A stretch of 64,000 nt of DNA, taken from the NCBI RefSeq assembly GCF_005771435.1, contig NZ_VANI01000002.1, positions 1 through 64,000 on the forward strand, written 5' to 3'. Of the stretch, positions 57,167-64,000 are shown piece by piece. Below the pieces are notes generated by a model, which saw only the letters and a list, made by a program, of their open reading frames with translations, was not told the origin of the DNA and did no database searches. The stretch's first letter is position 1, and every line of letters starts with the position of its first letter. The translations under genes and the position numbers were made by a program. This stretch comes from Microbulbifer harenosus (GTDB lineage: Bacteria; Pseudomonadota; Gammaproteobacteria; Pseudomonadales; Cellvibrionaceae).

Positions 57167-58186
57167 ATGCCTACCGCTATTTCCCCGGCTGCCCGTTATG
57201 GCAGCGACGCCCAGTATCGCCTCTTCGATTTGTTGACCGCTCCGCTGCGCTGGGAAGTGCTGGCTGTTGCACTGGAACTGGGTATTTTTGATGACCTTAC
57301 GCTGCCACGTGCCGCTGGCGAGCTTGCGCAGCAATATGGGCTCGACGGCGAGGGAACCGAGCTGCTGCTCAATGCGCTGGTGTCGCTCGGCGTAGTCGGT
57401 AAACACGAGGACAGCTATTGTGTCGACGGCGGTTTTGCGCCGCTGCTCACATCCACTTCCGACATTTCCATGTCCAACTTGCTGAGTTATCTGGGCGAGG
57501 TCCGGCACGTGAGTGCCGACAACATCATCGCGCTCCTTCGCGATAAACAGCAGGTACAGACTGGGCCGGAAATGGTCCGGCCGGAATATTGGTCCCGGGC
57601 AGTGGGCGGTCTGCGTTCCTTTCACCGCTCGGTGAGGAACCCGATTGTGATGGATATCTTAAGCGGGTTGCCCTGCTGGCCGGGTGTCAAAAAGATGCTT
57701 GATCTGGGGGCCGGGTCGGAGAGCCTGGCGCTGGATATCTGTGCCGCCCGGCCGGATATCGACACCGTGATATTCGACCTGCCCGGGGTAGTGGCCAGTC
57801 TCGGGTCGCGGGTTACCGACAAGACTCGGATACAGCTGCGTGGGGGAGACATGAACTGTGATGACCTGGGGACAGGTTATGACCTGATCTGGGCTTCCAT
57901 GGTTTTTTACTACGCCCGCGATTTGACGTCGGTCATGGGGCGGATGCGGCGGGCGCTGCGACCGGGGGGGATGTTGATCAGTTTTCACGAAGAACTCAAC
58001 GACGACCGCACCGAACCCGAGTTTCACATATTGGGACGATTGCATGCGGAATTGAAATCCGGCCCCCTGTCTGTTGCCCGGGGTCGTGTTCGCGCCGCGG
58101 CGGCAGAGGCCGGCTTTCACAATGTGCAGTCGTTTAGTCTGCAAACGCCGTTCGGGCAGATGGAGCTGGTAACCGGCACCGCCTGA
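57167..58186 (+). CDS. SAM-dependent methyltransferase of the O-methyltransferase 2 family
   Basis: A 339-residue class I methyltransferase with an N-terminal dimerisation winged helix (YRLFDLLTAPLRWEVLAVALELGIFDDL) and a Rossmann domain. The SAM loop is MLDLGAGSESLALDI (about residue 174); the acidic loop is VIFDLPGVVASL, and a later segment is ALRPGGMLISFHEEL. Relatives methylate O, N or S of small aromatic metabolites. The PDTC locus also has a methyltransferase that caps a thiol group, so methylation of the cluster product, for tailoring or self-protection, is a fair inference. It is cotranscribed with the receptor and is the last cluster gene. Confidence 0.88.
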   Translation: MPTAISPAARYGSDAQYRLFDLLTAPLRWEVLAVALELGIFDDLTLPRAAGELAQQYGLDGEGTELLLNALVSLGVVGKHEDSYCVDGGFAPLLTSTSDISMSNLLSYLGEVRHVSADNIIALLRDKQQVQTGPEMVRPEYWSRAVGGLRSFHRSVRNPIVMDILSGLPCWPGVKKMLDLGAGSESLALDICAARPDIDTVIFDLPGVVASLGSRVTDKTRIQLRGGDMNCDDLGTGYDLIWASMVFYYARDLTSVMGRMRRALRPGGMLISFHEELNDDRTEPEFHILGRLHAELKSGPLSVARGRVRAAAAEAGFHNVQSFSLQTPFGQMELVTGTA

Positions 58187-58223
58187 TGGGCGTCCACAAG
58201 CGGGGAATTGGGGCGCGACTTGG

Positions 58224-58361
58224 TTAATCCGGGATCGCCCCGCTATGGCTTCTCGCAGGGGGAGTGTCAGGACAATAAAAGTCGGTGGCGGCGGCAGCAC
58301 CTTTCACGCACAGGTAGGGGGTGACGGTGTTCATGCCTTCGGGGATGGGTTTTACGGCCAT
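58224..58361 (-). pseudogene. Truncated VOC/PhnB-like (glyoxalase family) gene start
   Basis: An AAGGAG ribosome site and an ATG at 58361 open a 45-codon frame. Its first 30 residues, MAVKPIPEGMNTVTPYLCVK and then GAAAATDFY, match the start of PhnB-type VOC proteins of about 150 residues. Similarity stops after TDFY, and the frame ends at 58224. The rest of the gene is missing, replaced by sequence leading into the methyltransferase. This marks a deletion or insertion junction at the right edge of the cluster. Confidence 0.72.
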
Positions 58362-58495
58362 GGGGTCTCCTTTTTGAAGTTCTCACTTTCCAGCGATCGA
58401 AGCTTGCTGCCGCTGCGAGGGACTGTCCAGACAGCAATTGCGCCATTTGCGTTAATATGACGGTTTTCTCGAATTGGACAGACGGGCGTTGATCT

Positions 58496-59932
58496 ATGGC
58501 TACCACACTTTACTGGCACGACTACGAAACTTGGGGCACCAACCCCGGTGCAGACAAGCCCTCCCAGTTTGCTGGTATCCGCACTGACGAAGATCTCAAT
58601 ATCGTCGGCGAGCCCCTGATGATCTACGCGAAGCCGGCGAGCGACTGCCTGCCGCAGCCGATGGCGGCGCTGGTGACCGGGCTTGCGCCACAGAAGGCGC
58701 TGGCTGAGGGATTGCCGGAGATCGACTTTATCCAGCGCATCCTCGATGAACTCGGTGCACCCGGAACCTGTGGTGTGGGCTACAACAGCCTGCGCTTTGA
58801 CGATGAGGTCACCCGCCACACCCTCTACCGTAATCTGCTGGACCCCTACGAGCGCGAATGGCGCTCCGGCAACAGCCGCTGGGACATTATCGATATGGTC
58901 CGCCTTACCTACGCGCTGCGTCCAGAGGGCATCGTGTGGCCGGAAAAGGCGCCGGTGGACGGAAAAAGGGTACCGTCGTTCCGCCTGGAAGAGCTCACCG
59001 CCGCCAACGGCATCAGCCACGAAGGCGCCCACGATGCGCTGTCTGATGTGCGCGCCACCATCGATATGGCGCGCCTGATCCGGGAGAAGCAGCCGAAGCT
59101 CTATGACTACGTCTACAAGCTGCGCCGCAAGCAGGAAGTGGCGAAACTGCTGGACCCGCGTGCGCGCAAGCCGCTGCTGCACGTGTCCGGCAAGGTGCCG
59201 GCGAGTCAGGGGCATCTCACTTACGTGTTGCCGCTCGCCATGCACCCGGTCAACCGCAACGCGGTGATCTGTGTAAACCTCGCCATGGACCCCGAGCCGA
59301 TTCTGCAACTCGATGCCGACGCCCTGCGCGAGCGCCTCTACACTGCCCGCGACAAGCTCAACGAGGGCGAACTGCCGGTAGGGCTGAAACTGATCCACAT
59401 GAACCGCTGCCCGGTATTGGCGCCGGCGAATATGCTGTCGGACCAGCGTGCGGCGGAACTCGGCATCGACAAGTCCGCCTGTGAGGCCAACTGGCAGACG
59501 CTGCAGGCCCTCGACTTGACGGAGAAACTGCACAAGGTGTTTCTCGACGGCGAGTTTCCAGCAAAGGACGTGGAAGCCCGGCTGTACGACGGTTTTATGA
59601 ACGACGCCGACCGCGACCTCTGCCGCCAGGTGCACGCCGCACTGGCGACCCGCGGTCCGGAAGCGCTGGCGGAGTCGTTTCCGTTTTCCGATCCGCGTCT
59701 GCCGGAACTACTCTTTCGCCTGCGCGCGCGCAACTTCCCCGAGACCCTGAGTGAGGACGAGCAGGAGCGCTGGGAGGAGTGGCGCTACCAGCGCCTGACG
59801 GATCCGGCGTTCGGGGCGAGTATTACCATGGAGGCGTATTTCGAGGAAATTGCGGAACTGCGCGAGTCCTTCCCGGAGCGCAGCGACCTGCTGGATCAGC
59901 TGGAAGCCTGGGGTGATGCCTTGCTTGGCTGA
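58496..59932 (+). CDS. sbcB: Exodeoxyribonuclease I
   Basis: A 478-residue DEDD-family 3'-to-5' single-strand DNA exonuclease acting in recombination and mismatch repair. Exonuclease motif I is LYWHDYETWG (Asp and Glu), motif II lies near VGYNSLRFDDEVTRHTLYRN, and motif III is SHEGAHDALSDVRATIDMA. The C-terminal SH3-like and helical domains specific for ExoI follow (KPLLHVSGKVPASQGH). Length matches E. coli SbcB (475). It starts ordinary chromosome on the right side of the biosynthetic cluster. Confidence 0.96.
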   Translation: MATTLYWHDYETWGTNPGADKPSQFAGIRTDEDLNIVGEPLMIYAKPASDCLPQPMAALVTGLAPQKALAEGLPEIDFIQRILDELGAPGTCGVGYNSLRFDDEVTRHTLYRNLLDPYEREWRSGNSRWDIIDMVRLTYALRPEGIVWPEKAPVDGKRVPSFRLEELTAANGISHEGAHDALSDVRATIDMARLIREKQPKLYDYVYKLRRKQEVAKLLDPRARKPLLHVSGKVPASQGHLTYVLPLAMHPVNRNAVICVNLAMDPEPILQLDADALRERLYTARDKLNEGELPVGLKLIHMNRCPVLAPANMLSDQRAAELGIDKSACEANWQTLQALDLTEKLHKVFLDGEFPAKDVEARLYDGFMNDADRDLCRQVHAALATRGPEALAESFPFSDPRLPELLFRLRARNFPETLSEDEQERWEEWRYQRLTDPAFGASITMEAYFEEIAELRESFPERSDLLDQLEAWGDALLG

Positions 59933-59940
59933 GCCCGTGG

Positions 59941-60022
59941 ACTGGATTCCCGCCTGTGCGGGAATGACAGGGCTAGAAATTTTTCCCTATCACTCGTCAT
60001 CCCGGCGCAGGCCGGGATCCCG
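59941..60022. repeat. Two palindromic repeats after sbcB
   Basis: GGATTCCCGCCTGTGCGGGAATGAC (from about 59944) and CGTCATCCCGGCGCAGGCCGGGATCCC (to about 60022) are palindromic elements of the CGTCAT family, in opposite orientation. Confidence 0.7.
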
Positions 60023-60154
60023 TTTCGAGCAGAACTCCACCGCGGAATTGAAAGGGAGTCTCTGTTCGGTGGCCCTGCGCGCGCGTAGAATACGCGCCCG
60101 ATAAAGCCGCCGGCGATCCCGGCGCAGCCTCTTGGCACACACAGTGGAGAAACA

Positions 60155-61171
60155 ATGGACTTTATCGGCGCCAACATCCTTTCGGTAAGCCAGTTTGAAC
60201 GCGGCGACATCGACCGCATCTTTGCCGTGGCAGACACCATGGTTCCCTACGCCCGCCGGGAAAAAGTCACCCGGGTTCTCGAGGGTGCGATCCTCGGCAA
60301 TATGTTTTTCGAGCCCAGCACCCGCACCCGGGTAAGCTTCGGCTGTGCCTTCAACCTGCTCGGCGGCACTGTGCGCGAGACGGTGGGCGTTTCCGCGAGT
60401 TCCCTGGCCAAGGGTGAATCCCTGTATGACACCGCGCGGGTGCTTTCCGGCTACTCCGATGTGATCTGCATGCGCCACCCGCAGTCCGGTTCCGTGGCCG
60501 AATTCGCCGCGGCGAGCCGGGTACCGGTGGTGAACGGCGGCGACGGAGCCAACGAGCATCCGACCCAGGCGTTGCTTGACCTGTACACCATCCGCAAGGA
60601 GCTGGAAGGCAAGGGCCGCTCGCTGGATAACTTCCGCATCGCCATGATCGGCGACCTGAAACACGGCCGCACGGTGCACTCCCTGTGCAAGCTGCTGTGC
60701 CTGTTTGAAAAAGTGCAGCTGGTACTGGTGTCGCCGGGGGAACTGGCGATGCCGCAGGCGGTGGTGGAGAAGCTGCGCGAGTGGGGGCACCAGGTGACGA
60801 TTACCGATCAGCTGGAACCGTCGATAAAAAATGTGGATATCGTCTACTCCACCCGCATTCAGGAAGAGCGCTTCGCATCCCAGGCCGAGGCCGACCGCTA
60901 TCGCGGTCGTTTCCGCCTGAATCGGGATATTTTCACCCGCCATGCGGAGCCTAACACGGTCATCATGCACCCGCTGCCGCGGGATTCCCGCGCCGAGGCC
61001 AATGAGCTGGATTCGGACCTGAACGAGCACCCGAGCCTCGCGATCTTCCGCCAGACCGACAACGGCCTGCTGGTGCGGATGGCGCTGTTTGCGATGCTGC
61101 TGGGGGTGGAAGACAAAGTGGCGCAGTACGCGCGGCCGATCACCTGGCAGACGCGGCGCAACGAGGTCTGA
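60155..61171 (+). CDS. pyrB: Aspartate carbamoyltransferase catalytic chain
   Basis: A 338-residue enzyme that joins carbamoyl phosphate and aspartate in the second step of pyrimidine synthesis. The carbamoyl-phosphate loop is FFEPSTRTRVSF; HPTQALLDLYTI and MHPLPRDSRAEAN are the other diagnostic segments. Slightly longer than the E. coli chain (311), with extra residues at the C-terminus. No regulatory pyrI gene follows. The start at 60155 is preceded by GTGGAGAA. Confidence 0.95.
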   Translation: MDFIGANILSVSQFERGDIDRIFAVADTMVPYARREKVTRVLEGAILGNMFFEPSTRTRVSFGCAFNLLGGTVRETVGVSASSLAKGESLYDTARVLSGYSDVICMRHPQSGSVAEFAAASRVPVVNGGDGANEHPTQALLDLYTIRKELEGKGRSLDNFRIAMIGDLKHGRTVHSLCKLLCLFEKVQLVLVSPGELAMPQAVVEKLREWGHQVTITDQLEPSIKNVDIVYSTRIQEERFASQAEADRYRGRFRLNRDIFTRHAEPNTVIMHPLPRDSRAEANELDSDLNEHPSLAIFRQTDNGLLVRMALFAMLLGVEDKVAQYARPITWQTRRNEV

Positions 61172-61195
61172 GAATTTCCTGGCTGACGCTTTCCC

Positions 61196-61349
61196 TGTAG
61201 GAGCCTGCTTGCAGGCGAATGGGAGCTTTAACGCAAGCAGCCATCCTTGGATACAGTGTCCGGCCCGGCCATCCTTGGCCGGGCGCCCGTGAGAGCAGCG
61301 AGCAGTGCTCGCTCTGCACTCTCCCGGGCCCTGCAAGCAGGCTCCTACA
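61196..61349. repeat. Split hairpin repeat after pyrB
   Basis: TGTAGGAGCCTGCTTGCAGGCGAA (from 61196) and the complement CTGCAAGCAGGCTCCTACA (to 61349) are about 110 bases apart instead of about 20. The DNA between them contains its own short palindromes (GCGAGCAGTGCTCGC, CCGGCCATCCTTGGCCGG). Confidence 0.8.
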
Positions 61350-61368
61350 AAGCGCGCTGATCGAGCGC

Positions 61369-61399
61369 AAAAAAACCGGCAGTTAGCCGGTTTTTTTGT
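61369..61399. terminator. Bidirectional rho-independent terminator
   Basis: AAAAAAACCGGC, loop AGTTA, GCCGGTTTTTTT. It lies between the convergent pyrB and aminotransferase genes and fits both strands. Confidence 0.9.
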
Positions 61400-61418
61400 T
61401 TCTGGCGCGGCGAATAAA

Positions 61419-62711
61419 TCAGGCCGCTTCCAGCGCCTTGCGCACAGTGGCGAGTTTCACGCACAGCACGAACACAGACATGGCGGTGTCCAGCTCTTCC
61501 AGTGGCGGGAAGCTGGGGGCGATGCGGATGTTACTGTTTTCCGGGTCCTTGCCGTAGGGGAAGGTGGCACCGGCGGGGGTGAGTTTCACCCCGGCCTCCG
61601 CGGACAGACGGATCACTTCCTGGGCGCAACCGGGGCGGGTGTTGAAGGAAACGAAATAGCCACCCTGCGGTTTTTCCCACTCGCCCATGTCGGTATCGGC
61701 GAAATTCTTTTCGAGGTGCTCAAGCACGCAGGCAAATTTCGGGCGCAGGATTTCTGCGTGCTTCTGCATGTGTTCCTTCAACTGGGTCAGCTCCGGGAAC
61801 AGGCGCGCGTGGCGCAACTGGTTCACCTTGTCCGGACCAATGGTCATCGCAGACATCTGCTTTTTCAGTGACGCCAGGTTGGCGGGGCTCGCACTCACGA
61901 AGGCGACACCGGAACCGGCGTGGGTCACTTTGGAAGTGGAGGCGAACTGCAGCACGGAGTCGGCGGTGTCGTTACCCAGCGCGGCTTCGCGGATATTCGG
62001 CAGTTTCACCTGGTGGTCCAGGTCGTGAATCGCGTAGGCGTTGTCCCAGAAAATGCGGAAGCCGGGGTTGGCAATCTTGGCCAGCTGCGCCAGTCGGTCC
62101 ACGGTGTCGGCATCGTAGGTGACACCGGTGGGGTTGGAAAACTTCGGCACGCACCACATGCCGATGATGTCCTGGTCTTCGCGGATTTTTTGCTCCACGG
62201 CATCCATGTCCGGGCCAGTGGCGGTCATGGGTACGGTTTCCAGGGCGATGCCGAGCTGCTCGCAGATGGCGAAGTGGCGGTCGTAGCCCGGCACCGGGCA
62301 CAGGAATTTCGGCGCCTTCAGGTCTTTCCATGGCTGGTTGCCGGCGAAGCCGAACAGGTAGCCGGTGAGTACCGCGTGGTACATCAGGGTCAGCGAGCTG
62401 CTGCCGCCAGCGAGCACTTCTTCAAAAGGTACCTGCAGGATATCCGCGCCCAGTTCGCGCGCCGCGGCGATACCTTCGAGGCCGCCGTAGTTGCGGGTGT
62501 CGGTGCCGTCGGGCGCGCGGTAATCGCCATTCAGGATGCCATCCAGGCTGTCGGACAGTGCCAGTTGATCCGCCGCCGGTTTACCGCGGGTCAGGTCCAG
62601 GCTCAGGTTGTGCTGGCAAATACGCTGGTATTGCTGCTCCAGCTCTTTTTCCCACTGTTGCAGCTGCTCGCGTTGGGCGGTCTCGATACGCACGGAAATT
62701 CCTCTCCTCAA
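61419..62711 (-). CDS. Class Ic aspartate-type aminotransferase
   Basis: A 430-residue PLP enzyme of the class I fold, of the clade called class Ic aspartate aminotransferases. Diagnostic segments are LDLTRGKPAADQL near the N-terminus, NYGGLEGIAAARELGA, FLCPVPGYDRHFA, PKFSNPTGVTY, IFWDNAYAIHDL, the PLP lysine in FASTSKVTHAGSG, and the Arg in NSNIRIAPSFPP. It likely interconverts aspartate and oxaloacetate with 2-oxoglutarate/glutamate. A GTG start at 62693 would remove six residues and is equally possible. It is a single gene, ended by the terminator at 61369. Confidence 0.88.
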   Translation of the reverse strand: MRRGISVRIETAQREQLQQWEKELEQQYQRICQHNLSLDLTRGKPAADQLALSDSLDGILNGDYRAPDGTDTRNYGGLEGIAAARELGADILQVPFEEVLAGGSSSLTLMYHAVLTGYLFGFAGNQPWKDLKAPKFLCPVPGYDRHFAICEQLGIALETVPMTATGPDMDAVEQKIREDQDIIGMWCVPKFSNPTGVTYDADTVDRLAQLAKIANPGFRIFWDNAYAIHDLDHQVKLPNIREAALGNDTADSVLQFASTSKVTHAGSGVAFVSASPANLASLKKQMSAMTIGPDKVNQLRHARLFPELTQLKEHMQKHAEILRPKFACVLEHLEKNFADTDMGEWEKPQGGYFVSFNTRPGCAQEVIRLSAEAGVKLTPAGATFPYGKDPENSNIRIAPSFPPLEELDTAMSVFVLCVKLATVRKALEAA

Positions 62712-62891
62712 TGACAGGTAGTTGGCGGTTGAAATTGCGGAGGGGAGCTTATCAGCAGCGGGCGGAGTGCGTCATGTTTTCTGGCAATTTTTTGCGGGAA
62801 AACCCGATAAATACAGGTGTTTTCGGCGGAAAATTTGTTGCAACTGAAACCGACTGGGATCGGCCGGAGAGTCTGTGTGTCTGCCCGCCGT

Positions 62892-63752
62892 CTAGGGCTT
62901 CTGTGCTGCCAGGAGGCGGAAGTCGGTGGCGTACTCCTGCAGGGTGGATTTCAGGTGCTGACGTTGCTCCGCTGTGGAACTTTGCAGAATTTCGCTGCCG
63001 AGATTCCGCGCCTGGACGCGCAGTTGCTCCTGCATCTGGCGATAGTCCTCCGACCACAGTGACTGCGGGTTGGTCAGAAGATCCCGCAGGGTCTTTTCGT
63101 AGCCCGTCGGCTTGTCTTTCAGGGTGCGGATAAAGGCATTGGTCCAGCGTTCGCGCTGGGCATTGCGAAGCTTGGGGTCGAAGGTGGTGCTGGCCAGCTC
63201 GCGCTCAACCATGGCGTCCTGCTGCGGTGTCAGGTCGCCGAGCCAGCGCTCCGCTTGTTTGCGGAATTCCTTTTCCCGCTTGTTGCGCTCCTTTTGCCAT
63301 TTTTTCAGCGACTTTTCCCGCTCTTCACGGGCGTTTTCCGCGAGGGTATTGATTTGTGTAGCGTCCAGCTGGAGCAGCACCGGCAACAGCAGGTCGCTTA
63401 GCATACTGATGGAGCTGTTCCAGAACGCCTCCGCCTGGTTTTCGATTTCGATCAGTCGCGCGGGACTGATGTCCGGGGAGTCCACTTCCGCGCTGAGCTG
63501 CTCCAGGTAGTCGGCGTAGCGGGGCAATTGGGTCTGGCGATGCCAGCGGTGGAATTCGTCCACCCGCTGGGAGAGCAGATTTTTCTGGGGGCCCTTGAGG
63601 TCCAGATATTTATTGAGTGTGCGGTCCATCCACCAGTCGAGGTGCCCGTAGACGAGACGGACACTGGAGCAACCGCCCGCCAATAACAGGGTGAGCGCCA
63701 GCAGCAGCGCGGTTGCACGGGTAACCCAGGGATGGAATTTCGCGGTGGTCAT
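62892..63752 (-). CDS. DUF6279 family lipoprotein
   Basis: A 286-residue lipoprotein. The signal peptide TRATALLLALTLLLAGGCSS has a lipobox (LAGGC) with Cys28 as the lipid site. The mature part is mainly helical and rich in Trp, Arg and Glu; VRLVYGHLDWWMDRTLNKYLDL is the family's characteristic opening (DUF6279). Function unknown. It faces the same way as the OmpA-like gene 32 bases upstream, and the two may be cotranscribed. Confidence 0.82.
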   Translation of the reverse strand: MTTAKFHPWVTRATALLLALTLLLAGGCSSVRLVYGHLDWWMDRTLNKYLDLKGPQKNLLSQRVDEFHRWHRQTQLPRYADYLEQLSAEVDSPDISPARLIEIENQAEAFWNSSISMLSDLLLPVLLQLDATQINTLAENAREEREKSLKKWQKERNKREKEFRKQAERWLGDLTPQQDAMVERELASTTFDPKLRNAQRERWTNAFIRTLKDKPTGYEKTLRDLLTNPQSLWSEDYRQMQEQLRVQARNLGSEILQSSTAEQRQHLKSTLQEYATDFRLLAAQKP

Positions 63753-63784
63753 GGCGGTAAATATAGTTGCTTACCGCAGAGGCA

Positions 63785-64000
63785 TCAGTTAATCCAGACT
63801 TCCACCCGGCTGTTCTTTACCGGTCCCTGCTCGCTGTTGGCGGTTAGTGGCGCGAAGGCGCCTACCGACATGATCTGACTGTCGCCCATCTGGTGATCCC
63901 GCAGTAGAGCTCCCTGCACCTTGAGGGCACGGAAGCGGGATATCAGGTCGGAGATATTGGCGTTGGTCATGCGATCGGAAAAGCCCACCAGTGTCAGATT
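63785..64000 (-). CDS. OmpA-like domain protein (5' part outside window)
   Basis: The last 71 codons of a gene that runs off the right edge. The visible part (NLTLVGFSDRMTN, then DSQIMSVGAFAPLTANSEQGPVKNSRVEVWIN) matches the end of an OmpA C-terminal-like domain, with LVGFSD at the usual beta-strand/helix position and NSRVEVW as the conserved end. Such domains bind peptidoglycan or act in substrate-binding proteins. The full architecture cannot be seen. Confidence 0.65.
   Translation of the reverse strand, partial: NLTLVGFSDRMTNANISDLISRFRALKVQGALLRDHQMGDSQIMSVGAFAPLTANSEQGPVKNSRVEVWIN

Larger units (their letters stand above)
38506..58186. other. Predicted iron-regulated thiocarboxylate metallophore gene cluster
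   Basis: This block holds an AraC regulator, two MFS transporters, a TonB receptor, a methyltransferase, an acid ligase, a rearranged CaiB-like protein, a CysO/Mec/MoeZ-like sulfur system, PigD-like and PigE-like enzymes, an acyl-CoA dehydrogenase and a GH88-fold protein. Ten genes run head to tail on the minus strand (54926 to 40773), several overlapping by 4 bases. The regulator/exporter pair and the receptor/methyltransferase pair run on the plus strand at either end. There is no PKS or NRPS module. The class prediction is inference from gene content. Confidence 0.7.

Noticed and set aside
38506-58186. NRPS or PKS siderophore cluster
   Set aside because: No condensation, ketosynthase or carrier-protein domains occur; the only adenylating enzymes are a free-standing ligase and the E1.

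Overview
The window looks like a chromosomal segment of a GC-rich marine gammaproteobacterium, probably of the Microbulbifer/Cellvibrionales type. This is an inference from protein style and from dense palindromic intergenic repeats; no rRNA or other marker gene is present. Housekeeping genes (deaD, metR/metE, pepQ, purU, gcvP, argS, sbcB, pyrB) form a backbone between accessory blocks.

Layout. 1-6.3 kb (minus strand): two tandem copies of a two-gene unit of unknown function, about 4.2 kb apart, with an AbiEi/AbiEii-type toxin-antitoxin pair between them. 6.5-13.9 kb (plus): a beta-CASP metallo-beta-lactamase nuclease, then a capsule block of glycosyltransferase, KpsC, a PhyH-type oxygenase and KpsS. 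14.5-27 kb: DEAD-box helicase, cytochrome b561, a Fur-box-preceded Fiu-type TonB receptor with a PiuC/YbiX-type oxygenase, divergent metR/metE with two MetR-like sites, pepQ, purU and a small lipoprotein. 27-38.3 kb: an AT-rich gap, a V4R-like protein, a MHYT membrane protein, a metallo-beta-lactamase/rhodanese sulfur enzyme, gcvP, a diguanylate cyclase, a DUF2007 protein and argS.

38.5-58.2 kb is the highlight: a metallophore-like biosynthetic cluster for which I recognise no described match. It is headed by a promoter (TTGATA-16-TACAAT) followed at once by a near-perfect Fur box and an AraC regulator. It encodes two MFS transporters, a TonB receptor, a SAM methyltransferase, an AMP-forming acid ligase, a rearranged CaiB/BaiF-like protein, and a complete protein-thiocarboxylate sulfur system (CysO-like carrier, Mec-like JAMM protease, MoeZ-like E1/rhodanese). 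That set resembles the thiocarboxylate siderophore loci for PDTC and thioquinolobactin. Here it is joined to homologues of PigD (ThDP enzyme) and PigE (thioester reductase/aminotransferase), which build the pyrroline arm of prodigiosin, plus an acyl-CoA dehydrogenase and a GH88-fold protein. I infer a product combining a nitrogen-containing alkyl or pyrroline unit with a thiocarboxylate, exported by MFS and re-imported through TonB. The right edge abuts the truncated start of a VOC/PhnB-like gene, suggesting a junction scar.

58.5-64 kb: sbcB, pyrB, a class Ic aminotransferase, a DUF6279 lipoprotein and the end of an OmpA-like gene. Several families of palindromic repeats fill the intergenic gaps outside the cluster, including a 107-bp composite repeat in five copies between metE and pepQ. 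I found no tRNA, rRNA, CRISPR array, transposase or integrase.
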